DNA of 64,000 nucleotides from NCBI RefSeq assembly GCF_900090275.1, contig NZ_LT607755.1, positions 2,604,001 through 2,668,000 on the forward strand, read 5' to 3'. A program made the position numbers and the translations under genes. A model generated the notes under the pieces. The model was not told the origin of the DNA. It saw only the letters and a program-made list of their open reading frames with translations, and searched no databases. This document shows, one piece after another, positions 51,146 to 57,965 of the stretch (the stretch's first letter is position 1; the number at the start of each line of letters is the position of its first letter). The stretch is from Micromonospora zamorensis (GTDB taxonomy: Bacteria; Actinomycetota; Actinomycetes; Mycobacteriales; Micromonosporaceae).

Positions 51146-51751
51146 ATGTCGGTCAGCCCTGCCTCGTCGCGCGCCGGATGGCATACGTCGCAACCCGCGG
51201 TGCCCGGTCGACCGCCCGGCGGTCAGCGTCGCCCGGCGAACACCGCGACGCCCGTGCTCACCGTGACGCTGTCCATCCCGCTGGCCTGTGAGGAGTCGCT
51301 GACCCCAGCGGCACGTCGGCTGCTCGAAGCCGCCCGGGAGATGCTGGAGCGCGGCGAGGGCGTGATCATCGGGTCCGTTCCGACCGAACGCCGCCCCGAC
51401 CAGGCGCCCGCCAACCGGTCACCGACCCGGGCCCTCAGCCCGACCATCCCGGCCCTGCACATCCTCGCCTCGTCCCGCTCGGTGCTGCGCGACGACGAGC
51501 CGCTGCCGCTGACCCGGCTGGAGTTCGACCTGCTGCTGCACCTGGTCGCCCACCCGCGCCGGGTGTTCACCCGGCTGCAACTGCTCAACGCCGTCTGGGG
51601 CTACGAGCACGCCGGCGTACGCACCGTCGACGTGCACGTGCGTCGGCTGCGCGGCAAGGTCGGCGTGGACGTACCCCTGGTCACCACCGTCTACGGCGTG
51701 GGCTACCGGCTGGCCGACGACGCCCGGGTCACCATCGACCGCAGCAGCTGA
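51146..51751 (+). CDS. OmpR-type winged-helix regulator lacking a receiver domain (copy 2)
   Basis: A 201-aa paralogue of the preceding gene. The DNA-binding domain (about 120-195) shares the same core: [46 protein letters not shown] and [11 protein letters not shown]. It too lacks a receiver domain, but the N-terminal portions of the two proteins are quite different apart from a conserved helix near [17 protein letters not shown] follows AAGGAGG. The 247 bases between the two genes hold no other gene. Confidence 0.85.
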   Translation: MSVSPASSRAGWHTSQPAVPGRPPGGQRRPANTATPVLTVTLSIPLACEESLTPAARRLLEAAREMLERGEGVIIGSVPTERRPDQAPANRSPTRALSPTIPALHILASSRSVLRDDEPLPLTRLEFDLLLHLVAHPRRVFTRLQLLNAVWGYEHAGVRTVDVHVRRLRGKVGVDVPLVTTVYGVGYRLADDARVTIDRSS

Positions 51752-51792
51752 CCGGCGTCACCCGCCCACCCGACGCGGGGCAGGATGGTCCG

Positions 51793-52446
51793 GTGCGCAT
51801 CCGTCCCATCTCGCCCGACCTGCTCGTCACCGAGCTGACCGGCCGGCTGGCCGACGCCGCGACCCGCGCCGCCACCGGGCCCGCCCGGCTGCGGGTGGCG
51901 GTGGACGGTGCTCCCGCCGCCGGCCCGGACGAGCTGGCCGCCGCGCTCGTCGACCCGCTGCGCGCCCGGGGCCGTCCGGTGCTGCACGTACGCGCCACCG
52001 ACTTCCTCCGCCCCGCGTCCCTGCGCTACGAGCTGGGCCGCACCAACCCGGACTCCTTCTACGAGAACTGGGTCGACGAGGCCGGCCTGCGCCGGGAGGT
52101 GCTCGACCCGGCCGGCCCGGGCGGCACCGGGCGGGTGCTCCCGTCGCTCTGGGACGCCGACGCCGACCGGGCCAGCCGTGCTCACTACGTCGACCTGCCA
52201 CCCGGAGGCGTCGTCCTCGTCAGCGGCCCGCTGCTGCTCGGCGGCGGCCTGCCCTTCGACGTCACCGTCCACCTGGAGCTGTCCCCGGCGGCGCTGCGTC
52301 GACGCACCGAACCGGCCCAGGAGTGGGCGCTGCCCGCCTTCGACCGCTACGCCGAGGAGGTCGTCCCGGCGAGCTTCGCCGACGTGGTGGTACGAGCCGA
52401 CGACCCCCGCCGCCCCGCGCTCGTGGAGCCCGGCGGAGACGGCTGA
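51793..52446 (+). CDS. Uridine kinase-like protein with a degenerate P-loop
   Basis: A 217-aa protein resembling actinobacterial uridine kinase-like P-loop proteins in length and layout (VAVDGAP... near residue 37, then LHVRATDFLRPASLRYELGR, FYENWVDEAGLRREVL, VLVSGPLLLGGGLPFDVTVH). The Walker A motif should be GxxxxGK[ST]; here it reads GAPAAGPD, with Pro for the lysine and Asp for the Ser/Thr. ATP-dependent kinase activity is thus doubtful. Start GTG at 51793. It could be a pseudoenzyme or bind a different ligand. Confidence 0.72.
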   Translation: MRIRPISPDLLVTELTGRLADAATRAATGPARLRVAVDGAPAAGPDELAAALVDPLRARGRPVLHVRATDFLRPASLRYELGRTNPDSFYENWVDEAGLRREVLDPAGPGGTGRVLPSLWDADADRASRAHYVDLPPGGVVLVSGPLLLGGGLPFDVTVHLELSPAALRRRTEPAQEWALPAFDRYAEEVVPASFADVVVRADDPRRPALVEPGGDG

Positions 52447-52610
52447 CAAGCCCCGGGAATTCGCCGGTTTGCCCGGCCGATCCCGTGGGTAATCGCCCGG
52501 CTCACAGAGCGCAGGTGATCGCCCGCGCACCGTTTGCGACCGTGACCGGGGCTTCACGCCGCCGGCACCCGGTTCACAGTGAGCCACAGGCCCAGGAAAG
52601 GCAGGCAGCG

Positions 52611-53009
52611 ATGCTCGTCCACGACACGGTCGGTACGACCCGTTCCCAGACGGAGATCGACCAGATCCGGCTCTCTCTGCAGGCGCGCTACGACGAGCTG
52701 ACCGCCGAGTACGACCAGGCCGTGCTCCAGAGCCAGGTGCTGCGGCTGGTGGAGGTCGGCGACACCGCCGGCGACGACCAGGCCGACAGCGGCACCAAGA
52801 CCGCCGAGCGGGACACCGCGCAGTCCCTGTTGCGCACCATCCTCGACCGCCGCGCCCAGTACGAGCACGCGCTCGGCCGGCTCGCCGAGGGCACCTACGG
52901 CTGGTGCGAGGGCTGCTCGGCGGCGATCCCGGTGGAGCGACTGGAGATCTTCCCGGCCGCCACCACCTGTGTGACCTGCAAGCAGACCCGCGAACGGCGG
53001 GCGGCCTGA
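52611..53009 (+). CDS. TraR/DksA-type zinc-finger protein
   Basis: A 132-aa protein with a long N-terminal coiled-coil (about residues 11-95) and a C-terminal C4 zinc finger: CEGC at 99-102 and CVTC at 120-123. This is the DksA/TraR layout, in which the coiled-coil reaches into the RNA polymerase secondary channel. Typical acidic tip residues are present in QADSGTKTAERD. It probably modulates transcription with or without ppGpp. ATG at 52611 has CAGGAAAGGCAGG upstream. Confidence 0.85.
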   Translation: MLVHDTVGTTRSQTEIDQIRLSLQARYDELTAEYDQAVLQSQVLRLVEVGDTAGDDQADSGTKTAERDTAQSLLRTILDRRAQYEHALGRLAEGTYGWCEGCSAAIPVERLEIFPAATTCVTCKQTRERRAA

Positions 53010-53057
53010 GCGACGTCAGCGGTTGCCGGTCGGTCCGTGACGCGATGGACTTGAACC

Positions 53058-53930
53058 ATGGGTGACATCCTCGTGGGCACCGCGTCCTGGACCGACCGCA
53101 CCTTGCTGGACTCGGGTTGGTACCCGCAGACGGCGGACACCCCGGAGAAGCGGCTGGCCTACTACGCGCGGCAGTTCCCGCTGGTCGAGGTGGACGCCAC
53201 CTACTACTCGCCGCCCGCCGAGGCGACCGCGAAGCTGTGGGCCGAGCGCACACCGGCCGGTTTCACCTTCAACATCAAGGCGTTCAGTCTGCTGACCGGG
53301 CATCCCACCCGGGTCAACGCCCTCTACAAGGACCTGCGTCCGGAGACCGACAAGAAGAACGTCTACCCCGACGACCTGCCCGCGCAGTCGTACGAGGAGG
53401 TCTGGACGCGCTTCCTGTCCGCCCTGGACCCGCTGGTCGAGGCGGGCAAGCTGGGTGCGCTGCTGTTCCAGTTCCCACCCTGGTTCACCATCAAGCGGGC
53501 CAACAAGCAGTACCTGCTGGAGGTGGCGAAGCGCTGCGCGCCGCTGCGCCCGGTCTACGAGTTCCGGCACGCCTCCTGGTTCGACGGCGACAACGCCGAC
53601 GAGACCCTGGCCTTCCTGCGCGAGCACAAACTGCCGTACGTCTGCGTGGACATGCCGCAGGGCCACCGCTCGTCGCTGCCCCCGATCCTGGCCGCCACCG
53701 CGGACCTCGCGGTGGTGCGCTTCCACGGCCACAGTGACAAGTGGACCAGCAAGGACATCCACGAGAAGTTCGGCTACCACTACTCCAAGCGGGAGCTGGC
53801 CGACTGGGCGCCGAAGTTGCGCGAGCTGGCCGACGAGGCCGGTCAGACGCACGTGTTGATGAACAACTGCTACCGCGACTACGCCCAGACCAACGCGAAG
53901 ACCCTCGCTGGCCTCCTCGACGCCAACTGA
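53058..53930 (+). CDS. DUF72 (YecE-like) protein
   Basis: A 290-aa TIM-barrel protein. The start GDILVGTASWTDRTLLDSGW and later FNIKAFSLLTGH, PPWFTIKRANKQYLLEVAKR and VYEFRHASWFDGDNADETLA are the DUF72 pattern. YecE-type proteins have unknown biochemical function, though the fold resembles sugar-binding or endonuclease-like TIM barrels. A second, more divergent DUF72 gene lies at 54694-55476 on the other strand. Confidence 0.85.
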   Translation: MGDILVGTASWTDRTLLDSGWYPQTADTPEKRLAYYARQFPLVEVDATYYSPPAEATAKLWAERTPAGFTFNIKAFSLLTGHPTRVNALYKDLRPETDKKNVYPDDLPAQSYEEVWTRFLSALDPLVEAGKLGALLFQFPPWFTIKRANKQYLLEVAKRCAPLRPVYEFRHASWFDGDNADETLAFLREHKLPYVCVDMPQGHRSSLPPILAATADLAVVRFHGHSDKWTSKDIHEKFGYHYSKRELADWAPKLRELADEAGQTHVLMNNCYRDYAQTNAKTLAGLLDAN

Positions 53931-54041
53931 CCTCACCCGATCCGGGTGGGGCCGGGTCACCCGCAGCGCCGGCAGGCTGGGGACGGTGGGTACGACCGCC
54001 CGGGGGTGGTCGACGCCGCAGACGACACGGAGGTGACGGGG

Positions 54042-54227
54042 ATGACGGTTCGAGTGGTGACGGATCGACGGCGCGGTGCCGTCCTGCACGTGGTCGGTAC
54101 GGCGGACAACGCCCGCCGCGCGCCGCAGGGCAGCCCGGTGCGGGCACGCCGCGGCCCATCGGGGCCGCCTCGCCGCGCCGATGACCGACGGTGGGACAGC
54201 ACGGAACGGGGGTCGACCGATGGCTGA
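54042..54227 (+). CDS. Possible small basic protein overlapping the DUF2267 gene
   Basis: A 61-aa frame starting MTVRVVTDRRRGAVLHVVG, with GGAGGTGACGGGG before the ATG. It is rich in Arg and overlaps the next gene's start by eight bases, an arrangement common in this genome. No family recognised and the third-position bias is only moderate, so it may be a chance frame. Confidence 0.3.
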   Translation: MTVRVVTDRRRGAVLHVVGTADNARRAPQGSPVRARRGPSGPPRRADDRRWDSTERGSTDG

Positions 54228-54648
54228 CTCGATGATCTCAGCGTTCGAGTCCTCGCTGGACAAGACGAACCTCATTCTCAAGGACATCGAGAACGCCTAC
54301 GGCTGGCCGAAGGAACGGCGCAACCAGTCGTACGCGGCTCTGCGCACGGTGCTGCACCTGCTGCGCGACCGGCTGCCGGTGGACGAGAGCGTCGAGTTCG
54401 CCCAGCAGTTGCCGGTGCTCGTGCGGGGGATCTACTTCGACGGCTGGGTGCCATCCGACGTACCGATCAAGCTCAACCGGGACGACTTCCTCTACGAGGT
54501 CCGTCAGGGCTTCCCGTACGACGCGGAGGGCGGCCCGGAACGGGTGACGCAGGTGGTGCTGGACACCCTGCGACGACACGTCACCCAGGGCGAGTGGCAG
54601 GACGTGAAGGACACCATGCCCAAGGACCTCGCCAAGATGATGCCGTGA
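54220..54648 (+). CDS. DUF2267 protein (second copy)
   Basis: A 142-aa helical protein. DUF2267 hallmarks: ENAYGWPKERRNQSYAALRT, VLHLLRDRLPVDESVEFAQQ, LPVLVRGIYFDGW, then RHVTQGEWQDVKDTMPKDL. Role unknown. Converges with the second DUF72 gene; a perfect hairpin terminator separates them. Related to the DUF2267 protein at 21582 but with a different, longer N-terminal part. Confidence 0.85.
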   Translation: MADSMISAFESSLDKTNLILKDIENAYGWPKERRNQSYAALRTVLHLLRDRLPVDESVEFAQQLPVLVRGIYFDGWVPSDVPIKLNRDDFLYEVRQGFPYDAEGGPERVTQVVLDTLRRHVTQGEWQDVKDTMPKDLAKMMP

Positions 54649-54662
54649 CGACCTGACGCTCG

Positions 54663-54696
54663 TGAGCCCGCCCGAGGAACGCCTCGGGCGGGCTCA
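54663..54696. terminator. Bidirectional hairpin terminator
   Basis: TGAGCCCGCCCGAGG (54663-54677) and CCTCGGGCGGGCTCA (54682-54696) form a perfect 15-bp stem with loop AACG, between the DUF2267 gene and the convergent DUF72 gene, whose stop codon is included in the right arm. Confidence 0.85.
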
Positions 54697-55476
54697 GTCG
54701 CCGGAGGTGTCCGCCTCGGCCGGCGTCGGCACCCGCGACACCGGGTGCCCGGCCGCACGGGCCAGCGCGGCGAACGCGACAGCGTCCACGATGGCGGCGC
54801 CGCCCGGGTCGTTGTTGAAATAGACGTACGCCGGCTCGTCCTCGCCGAAGGCGTCGGTCAGCCGCCGCACCCATGAGGTGAGCGCCGCGCGGCCGTAGCG
54901 GGGCCACGGCCGTGCCCGCCCCTCGTGCAGGCGCAGGTACCCGAAGTCCGTGGTGCGCCAGCGCGGAGCGACCGGGCGCCCCAGCCGGTCGGCCCAGACC
55001 AGCGCGGCCCGACGCCGTTCCAGCACCGCCCGGGTGGCGTCGGTCCACCAGGAGGGGTGCCGGGGCTCGACGGCGACCCGCACCTCGGCCGGGAACAGCC
55101 GCAGGGTCGCGTCGAGCGCGTCGACGTCCGCCCGGAGGTTCGGCGGCAGTTGCAGCAGCACCGGGCCGAGACGGTCACCGAGCGCGGTGGCGCGACCGAG
55201 GAACCGGGCCACCGGCTCGTCCGGATCGCGCAGCCGCTTGATGTGGGTGAGGTAGCGGCTCATCTTCACCGTCACGCAGAAATCCGCCGGTGTGCGCGCC
55301 CGCCAGGCGGCGAAGGTCTCCCGCTCCGGCAGCCGGTAGAAGGCGTTGTTGACCTCGACCGTGGCGAACCCGGCCGCGAAGTGCTCCAGCCAGAGCCGCT
55401 GCGGCAGTTGTTGCGGGTAGAAGCGGCCCCGCCAGTCCCGGTACTGCCAGCCGGACGTGCCCACCAGGATCACCAC
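54694..55476 (-). CDS. DUF72 (YecE-like) protein, divergent copy
   Basis: A 260-aa DUF72 protein. It starts with ILVGTSGWQYRDWRGRFYPQ, then NNAFYRLPERETFAAWRART, VKMSRYLTHIKRLRDPD, LLQLPPNLRADVD, AVEPRHPSWWTDA and YVYFNNDPGGAAIVDAV. This is closer to the canonical YecE than the copy at 53058. Two GTG codons (55476 and 55473) follow AGGATGGGG and either can be the start. Function unknown. Confidence 0.83.
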   Translation of the reverse strand: MVILVGTSGWQYRDWRGRFYPQQLPQRLWLEHFAAGFATVEVNNAFYRLPERETFAAWRARTPADFCVTVKMSRYLTHIKRLRDPDEPVARFLGRATALGDRLGPVLLQLPPNLRADVDALDATLRLFPAEVRVAVEPRHPSWWTDATRAVLERRRAALVWADRLGRPVAPRWRTTDFGYLRLHEGRARPWPRYGRAALTSWVRRLTDAFGEDEPAYVYFNNDPGGAAIVDAVAFAALARAAGHPVSRVPTPAEADTSGD

Positions 55477-55630
55477 CCCATCCTGGCACTCTCCGCCGCC
55501 GCTCGCGAACTGCCCGTGTCGCCCCGGTTCGGCGTCTACGGTGAGGGTTAGAGAAGATCGCGCGTGGGGTACCACCCGCAGCACGACGGACCCCGGCGCA
55601 CGGCGGGGCGGCACACCCAAGGGAGTACCG

Positions 55631-55936
55631 ATGGCACTCAACGATGACGACATGCAGACCATGGGCGGCGGCGGCGCGGAGGGCCCGGCCGACGGTGGCG
55701 CGACCCCCGGTCAGCACGACGGTGGCGCCGACGGTGGCGCGGAGGGTCCCGCCGACGGTGGTGCCACCCCGGGTCAGCACGACGGTGGCGCCGATGGCAG
55801 CGCGGAGGGTCCCGCCGATGGCGGTGCCACCCCGGGTCAGCAGGACGGCGGCGCCGACGGTGGCGCGGAGGGTCCCGCCGATGGCGGTGCCACCCCGGGT
55901 CAGCAGGACGGCGGCGCTGACGGCAGCGCCCGGTAG
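55631..55936 (+). CDS. Repeat peptide: leader plus four 21-aa Asp/Gly-rich repeats
   Basis: A 101-aa protein. Residues 1-15 are MALNDDDMQTMGGGG, then four near-identical 21-residue units starting AEGPADGG and continuing ATPGQHDGGADG, ending in two residues AR. Units 1 and 2 have GQH, units 3 and 4 GQQ; the last residue alternates G, S, G, S. It is acidic, with no Lys and almost no hydrophobic residues, so it is likely unfolded. ATG follows AAGGGAG. The next gene, a JmjC/cupin-type oxygenase, begins 9 bases downstream. The layout of leader plus repeated core next to a modifying enzyme is that of a RiPP-like precursor or a hydroxylation substrate; this is inference. Confidence 0.8.
   Translation: MALNDDDMQTMGGGGAEGPADGGATPGQHDGGADGGAEGPADGGATPGQHDGGADGSAEGPADGGATPGQQDGGADGGAEGPADGGATPGQQDGGADGSAR
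55676..55930 (+). repeat. Four tandem 63-bp coding repeats
   Basis: The DNA under the repeat peptide is four in-frame 63-base units (starting GCGGAGGG), with few differences, mainly CAC versus CAG and GGC versus AGC. The high identity at synonymous positions points to recent duplication or ongoing gene conversion. Confidence 0.8.
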
Positions 55937-55945
55937 CGGCACATC

Positions 55946-57220
55946 ATGACGCACCTCGACCCGCCGGGCGGCCACGGCCGCCCGGCGGTTCCGTCCGCGA
56001 ACGCCGCCGAGGCACTGGCCCGTTGCGTCTCGGTCGAGCCGGCCAAGTTCGCCGCCGCGCACTGGGGACACACCCCGCTGCTCTCCCGCGCCGCCGAGCT
56101 GCCCAACGCGTCCGGCTTCGCCGACCTGCTCAGCCCCGCCGACGCCGACGAGCTGCTCAGCCGGCGCGGTCTGCGTACCCCCTTTCTGCGCGTCGCCAAG
56201 GACGGCCAGTTGGTGCCGGCGGCGCGCTGGACCGGCGGTGGTGGCGCGGGCGCCGAGATCGGCGACCAGGTGCTCGACGAGCGGGTCCTGGAGCAGTACG
56301 CCTCCGGCGCCACGCTCGTGTTGCAGGGTCTGCACCGGATCTGGCCACCGCTCGTCGACTTCGCCCGTGACCTGGGCCTCGCGCTCAACCAGCCGTTACA
56401 GATCAACGCCTACCTCACCCCGGCGGGCAGCCAGGGCTTCGCCACCCACTACGACACCCACGACGTGTTCGTCCTCCAGGTCGACGGCCGCAAACACTGG
56501 CGGATCCACCCGCCCGTGCTGCCCGACCCGCTGGAGAAGCAGCCGTGGGGTGGCCGCGCCGACGAGGTCGGTGCCACCGCGCAGGGTCAGGCCGCGCTGG
56601 ACGTGGTGCTCGCCCCCGGCGACGCCCTCTACCTGCCCCGGGGTTGGCTGCACAGCGCGCAGGCGCAGGACGCCAGCTCGCTGCACCTGACCGTGGGCAT
56701 CCGTGCGCTCACCCGCTACGCCCTGGTCGAGGAGCTGTTGGCGCTGGCCGCCGAGGACCAACGGCTGCGGGCCAGCCTGCCGTTCGGCACCGACGTCGCC
56801 GACCCGGACGCCATCGAACCGGAGCTGACCGAGACGGTCGAGGCACTGCGGGACTGGCTCCTGCGCGCCGACCCCGGTGCGGTCGCCGCGCGCCTGCGCC
56901 AACGCGCCTGGCCGGCCGCCCGCCCTGCACCCATCCGGCCGCTCGCCCAGGCCGACGCGGTGGCCGCGCTTGACGCCGACTCCCAGGTCACCCTGCGGCC
57001 GGGCCTGCGCTGGCAGTTGGTGCCGCACGGGTCGGACACGGTGGCGTTGCGGCTGTTCGACCGGACGATCACCCTGCCCGGTGACTGCGAGGCGGCGGCT
57101 CGTGTCCTGCTCAGCGGCGCAGTGACCCGGGTTGGTGACCTGCCCGGGTTGCCCGACGACGCCGACCGGGTCACCCTGACCCGTCGACTGCTGCGCGAGG
57201 CCGTCCTGGTCCCGGCCTGA
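55946..57220 (+). CDS. JmjC/cupin-type 2-oxoglutarate-iron oxygenase
   Basis: A 424-aa protein of the cupin_4/JmjC group that contains the ribosomal oxygenases RoxA (YcfD) and human MINA53/NO66. The iron triad is visible: His168 and Asp170 in GFATHYDTHDVF, and His236 in LPRGWLHSAQ; GRKHWRIHPP supplies the usual Lys for 2-oxoglutarate. After the barrel (about 60-260) comes a helical dimerisation part and a C-terminal winged-helix-like domain (about 330-420), as in RoxA. Known members hydroxylate His or Arg side chains in proteins. Here the gene starts 9 bases after the repeat peptide gene, which is a likely substrate; a ribosomal protein is the alternative. Confidence 0.87.
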   Translation: MTHLDPPGGHGRPAVPSANAAEALARCVSVEPAKFAAAHWGHTPLLSRAAELPNASGFADLLSPADADELLSRRGLRTPFLRVAKDGQLVPAARWTGGGGAGAEIGDQVLDERVLEQYASGATLVLQGLHRIWPPLVDFARDLGLALNQPLQINAYLTPAGSQGFATHYDTHDVFVLQVDGRKHWRIHPPVLPDPLEKQPWGGRADEVGATAQGQAALDVVLAPGDALYLPRGWLHSAQAQDASSLHLTVGIRALTRYALVEELLALAAEDQRLRASLPFGTDVADPDAIEPELTETVEALRDWLLRADPGAVAARLRQRAWPAARPAPIRPLAQADAVAALDADSQVTLRPGLRWQLVPHGSDTVALRLFDRTITLPGDCEAAARVLLSGAVTRVGDLPGLPDDADRVTLTRRLLREAVLVPA

Positions 57221-57302
57221 CCGCCACCCTCGCCTGTCGGCGCGCCCCGCCGGCCTTGCGCTGTCGGCCCTGCCGGCGGCGTCCACCCGGCCACCCGGCG
57301 CG

Positions 57303-57965
57303 TCAGCGGCCGAGCACCAGCAGCAGCACCGTGGTGACCACCCCGACGCCGAGGACCACGGTGATCGGCCGGGGACCGAGCATCGCGTGCCGGCGGTCGG
57401 CCAGCACCCGCGCCGGCACCAGGCCGATCAACGGCCCGAACAGGGTCACCACCAGCGCCAGCACCGGCATCCCGACCGCGAGATCGCCGCCGTACCCGAC
57501 GCCCAACGCCCGCGCCCCAACCCCCAGGGCGTACGCCAGGACGGCGCCGGCCACCCCGCACAGCGCCAGCAGCGGGTTGACCGAACCCGGCAGCTCACCC
57601 GGCTGCCCGGCGCGGTCGAGCAGGTCACGGGCCTTGCCGAGCAGCAGCACCGGGTCGGTGGCCGTGGTGCCGTTCGCGGGTGCGGGCGGGCCACCGAGGC
57701 GACGGGCGCCGAGGCGCGAGCGGACCTGCTGCCACAGGTGAGCTACCTCCGCATCGACGCGTTCCTGCTGCTCGCGGGCGGCGACCAGCTCCTCCTCGGC
57801 GTACTGGAGCTGCTCGGCGGCGTCGGCGACAGCCTGCTCGGCAGCGGCGCACTGCCGCTCGTACCAGGTGTGCGCCTCAGCGCGCTGCTCACCCACTCGT
57901 GCGGTCAGGTCGGCCAGCCGTCGGAGCTGGGCCGTGTACGTCTCGCTGGCCACCGGTTCGTTCAT
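57303..57965 (-). CDS. Coiled-coil membrane protein (fourth gene of the FtsK-like operon)
   Basis: A 220-aa protein. Residues about 8-85 are a long coiled coil (RLADLTARVGEQRAEAHTWY, then EQAVADAAEQLQYAEEEL). Three transmembrane helices follow at about 131-152, 162-185 and 201-219. The N-terminus would be cytoplasmic. No family recognised. Its ATG overlaps the stop codon of the FtsK-like ATPase by four bases. It may be the membrane platform that docks the ATPase. Confidence 0.75.
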   Translation of the reverse strand: MNEPVASETYTAQLRRLADLTARVGEQRAEAHTWYERQCAAAEQAVADAAEQLQYAEEELVAAREQQERVDAEVAHLWQQVRSRLGARRLGGPPAPANGTTATDPVLLLGKARDLLDRAGQPGELPGSVNPLLALCGVAGAVLAYALGVGARALGVGYGGDLAVGMPVLALVVTLFGPLIGLVPARVLADRRHAMLGPRPITVVLGVGVVTTVLLLVLGR

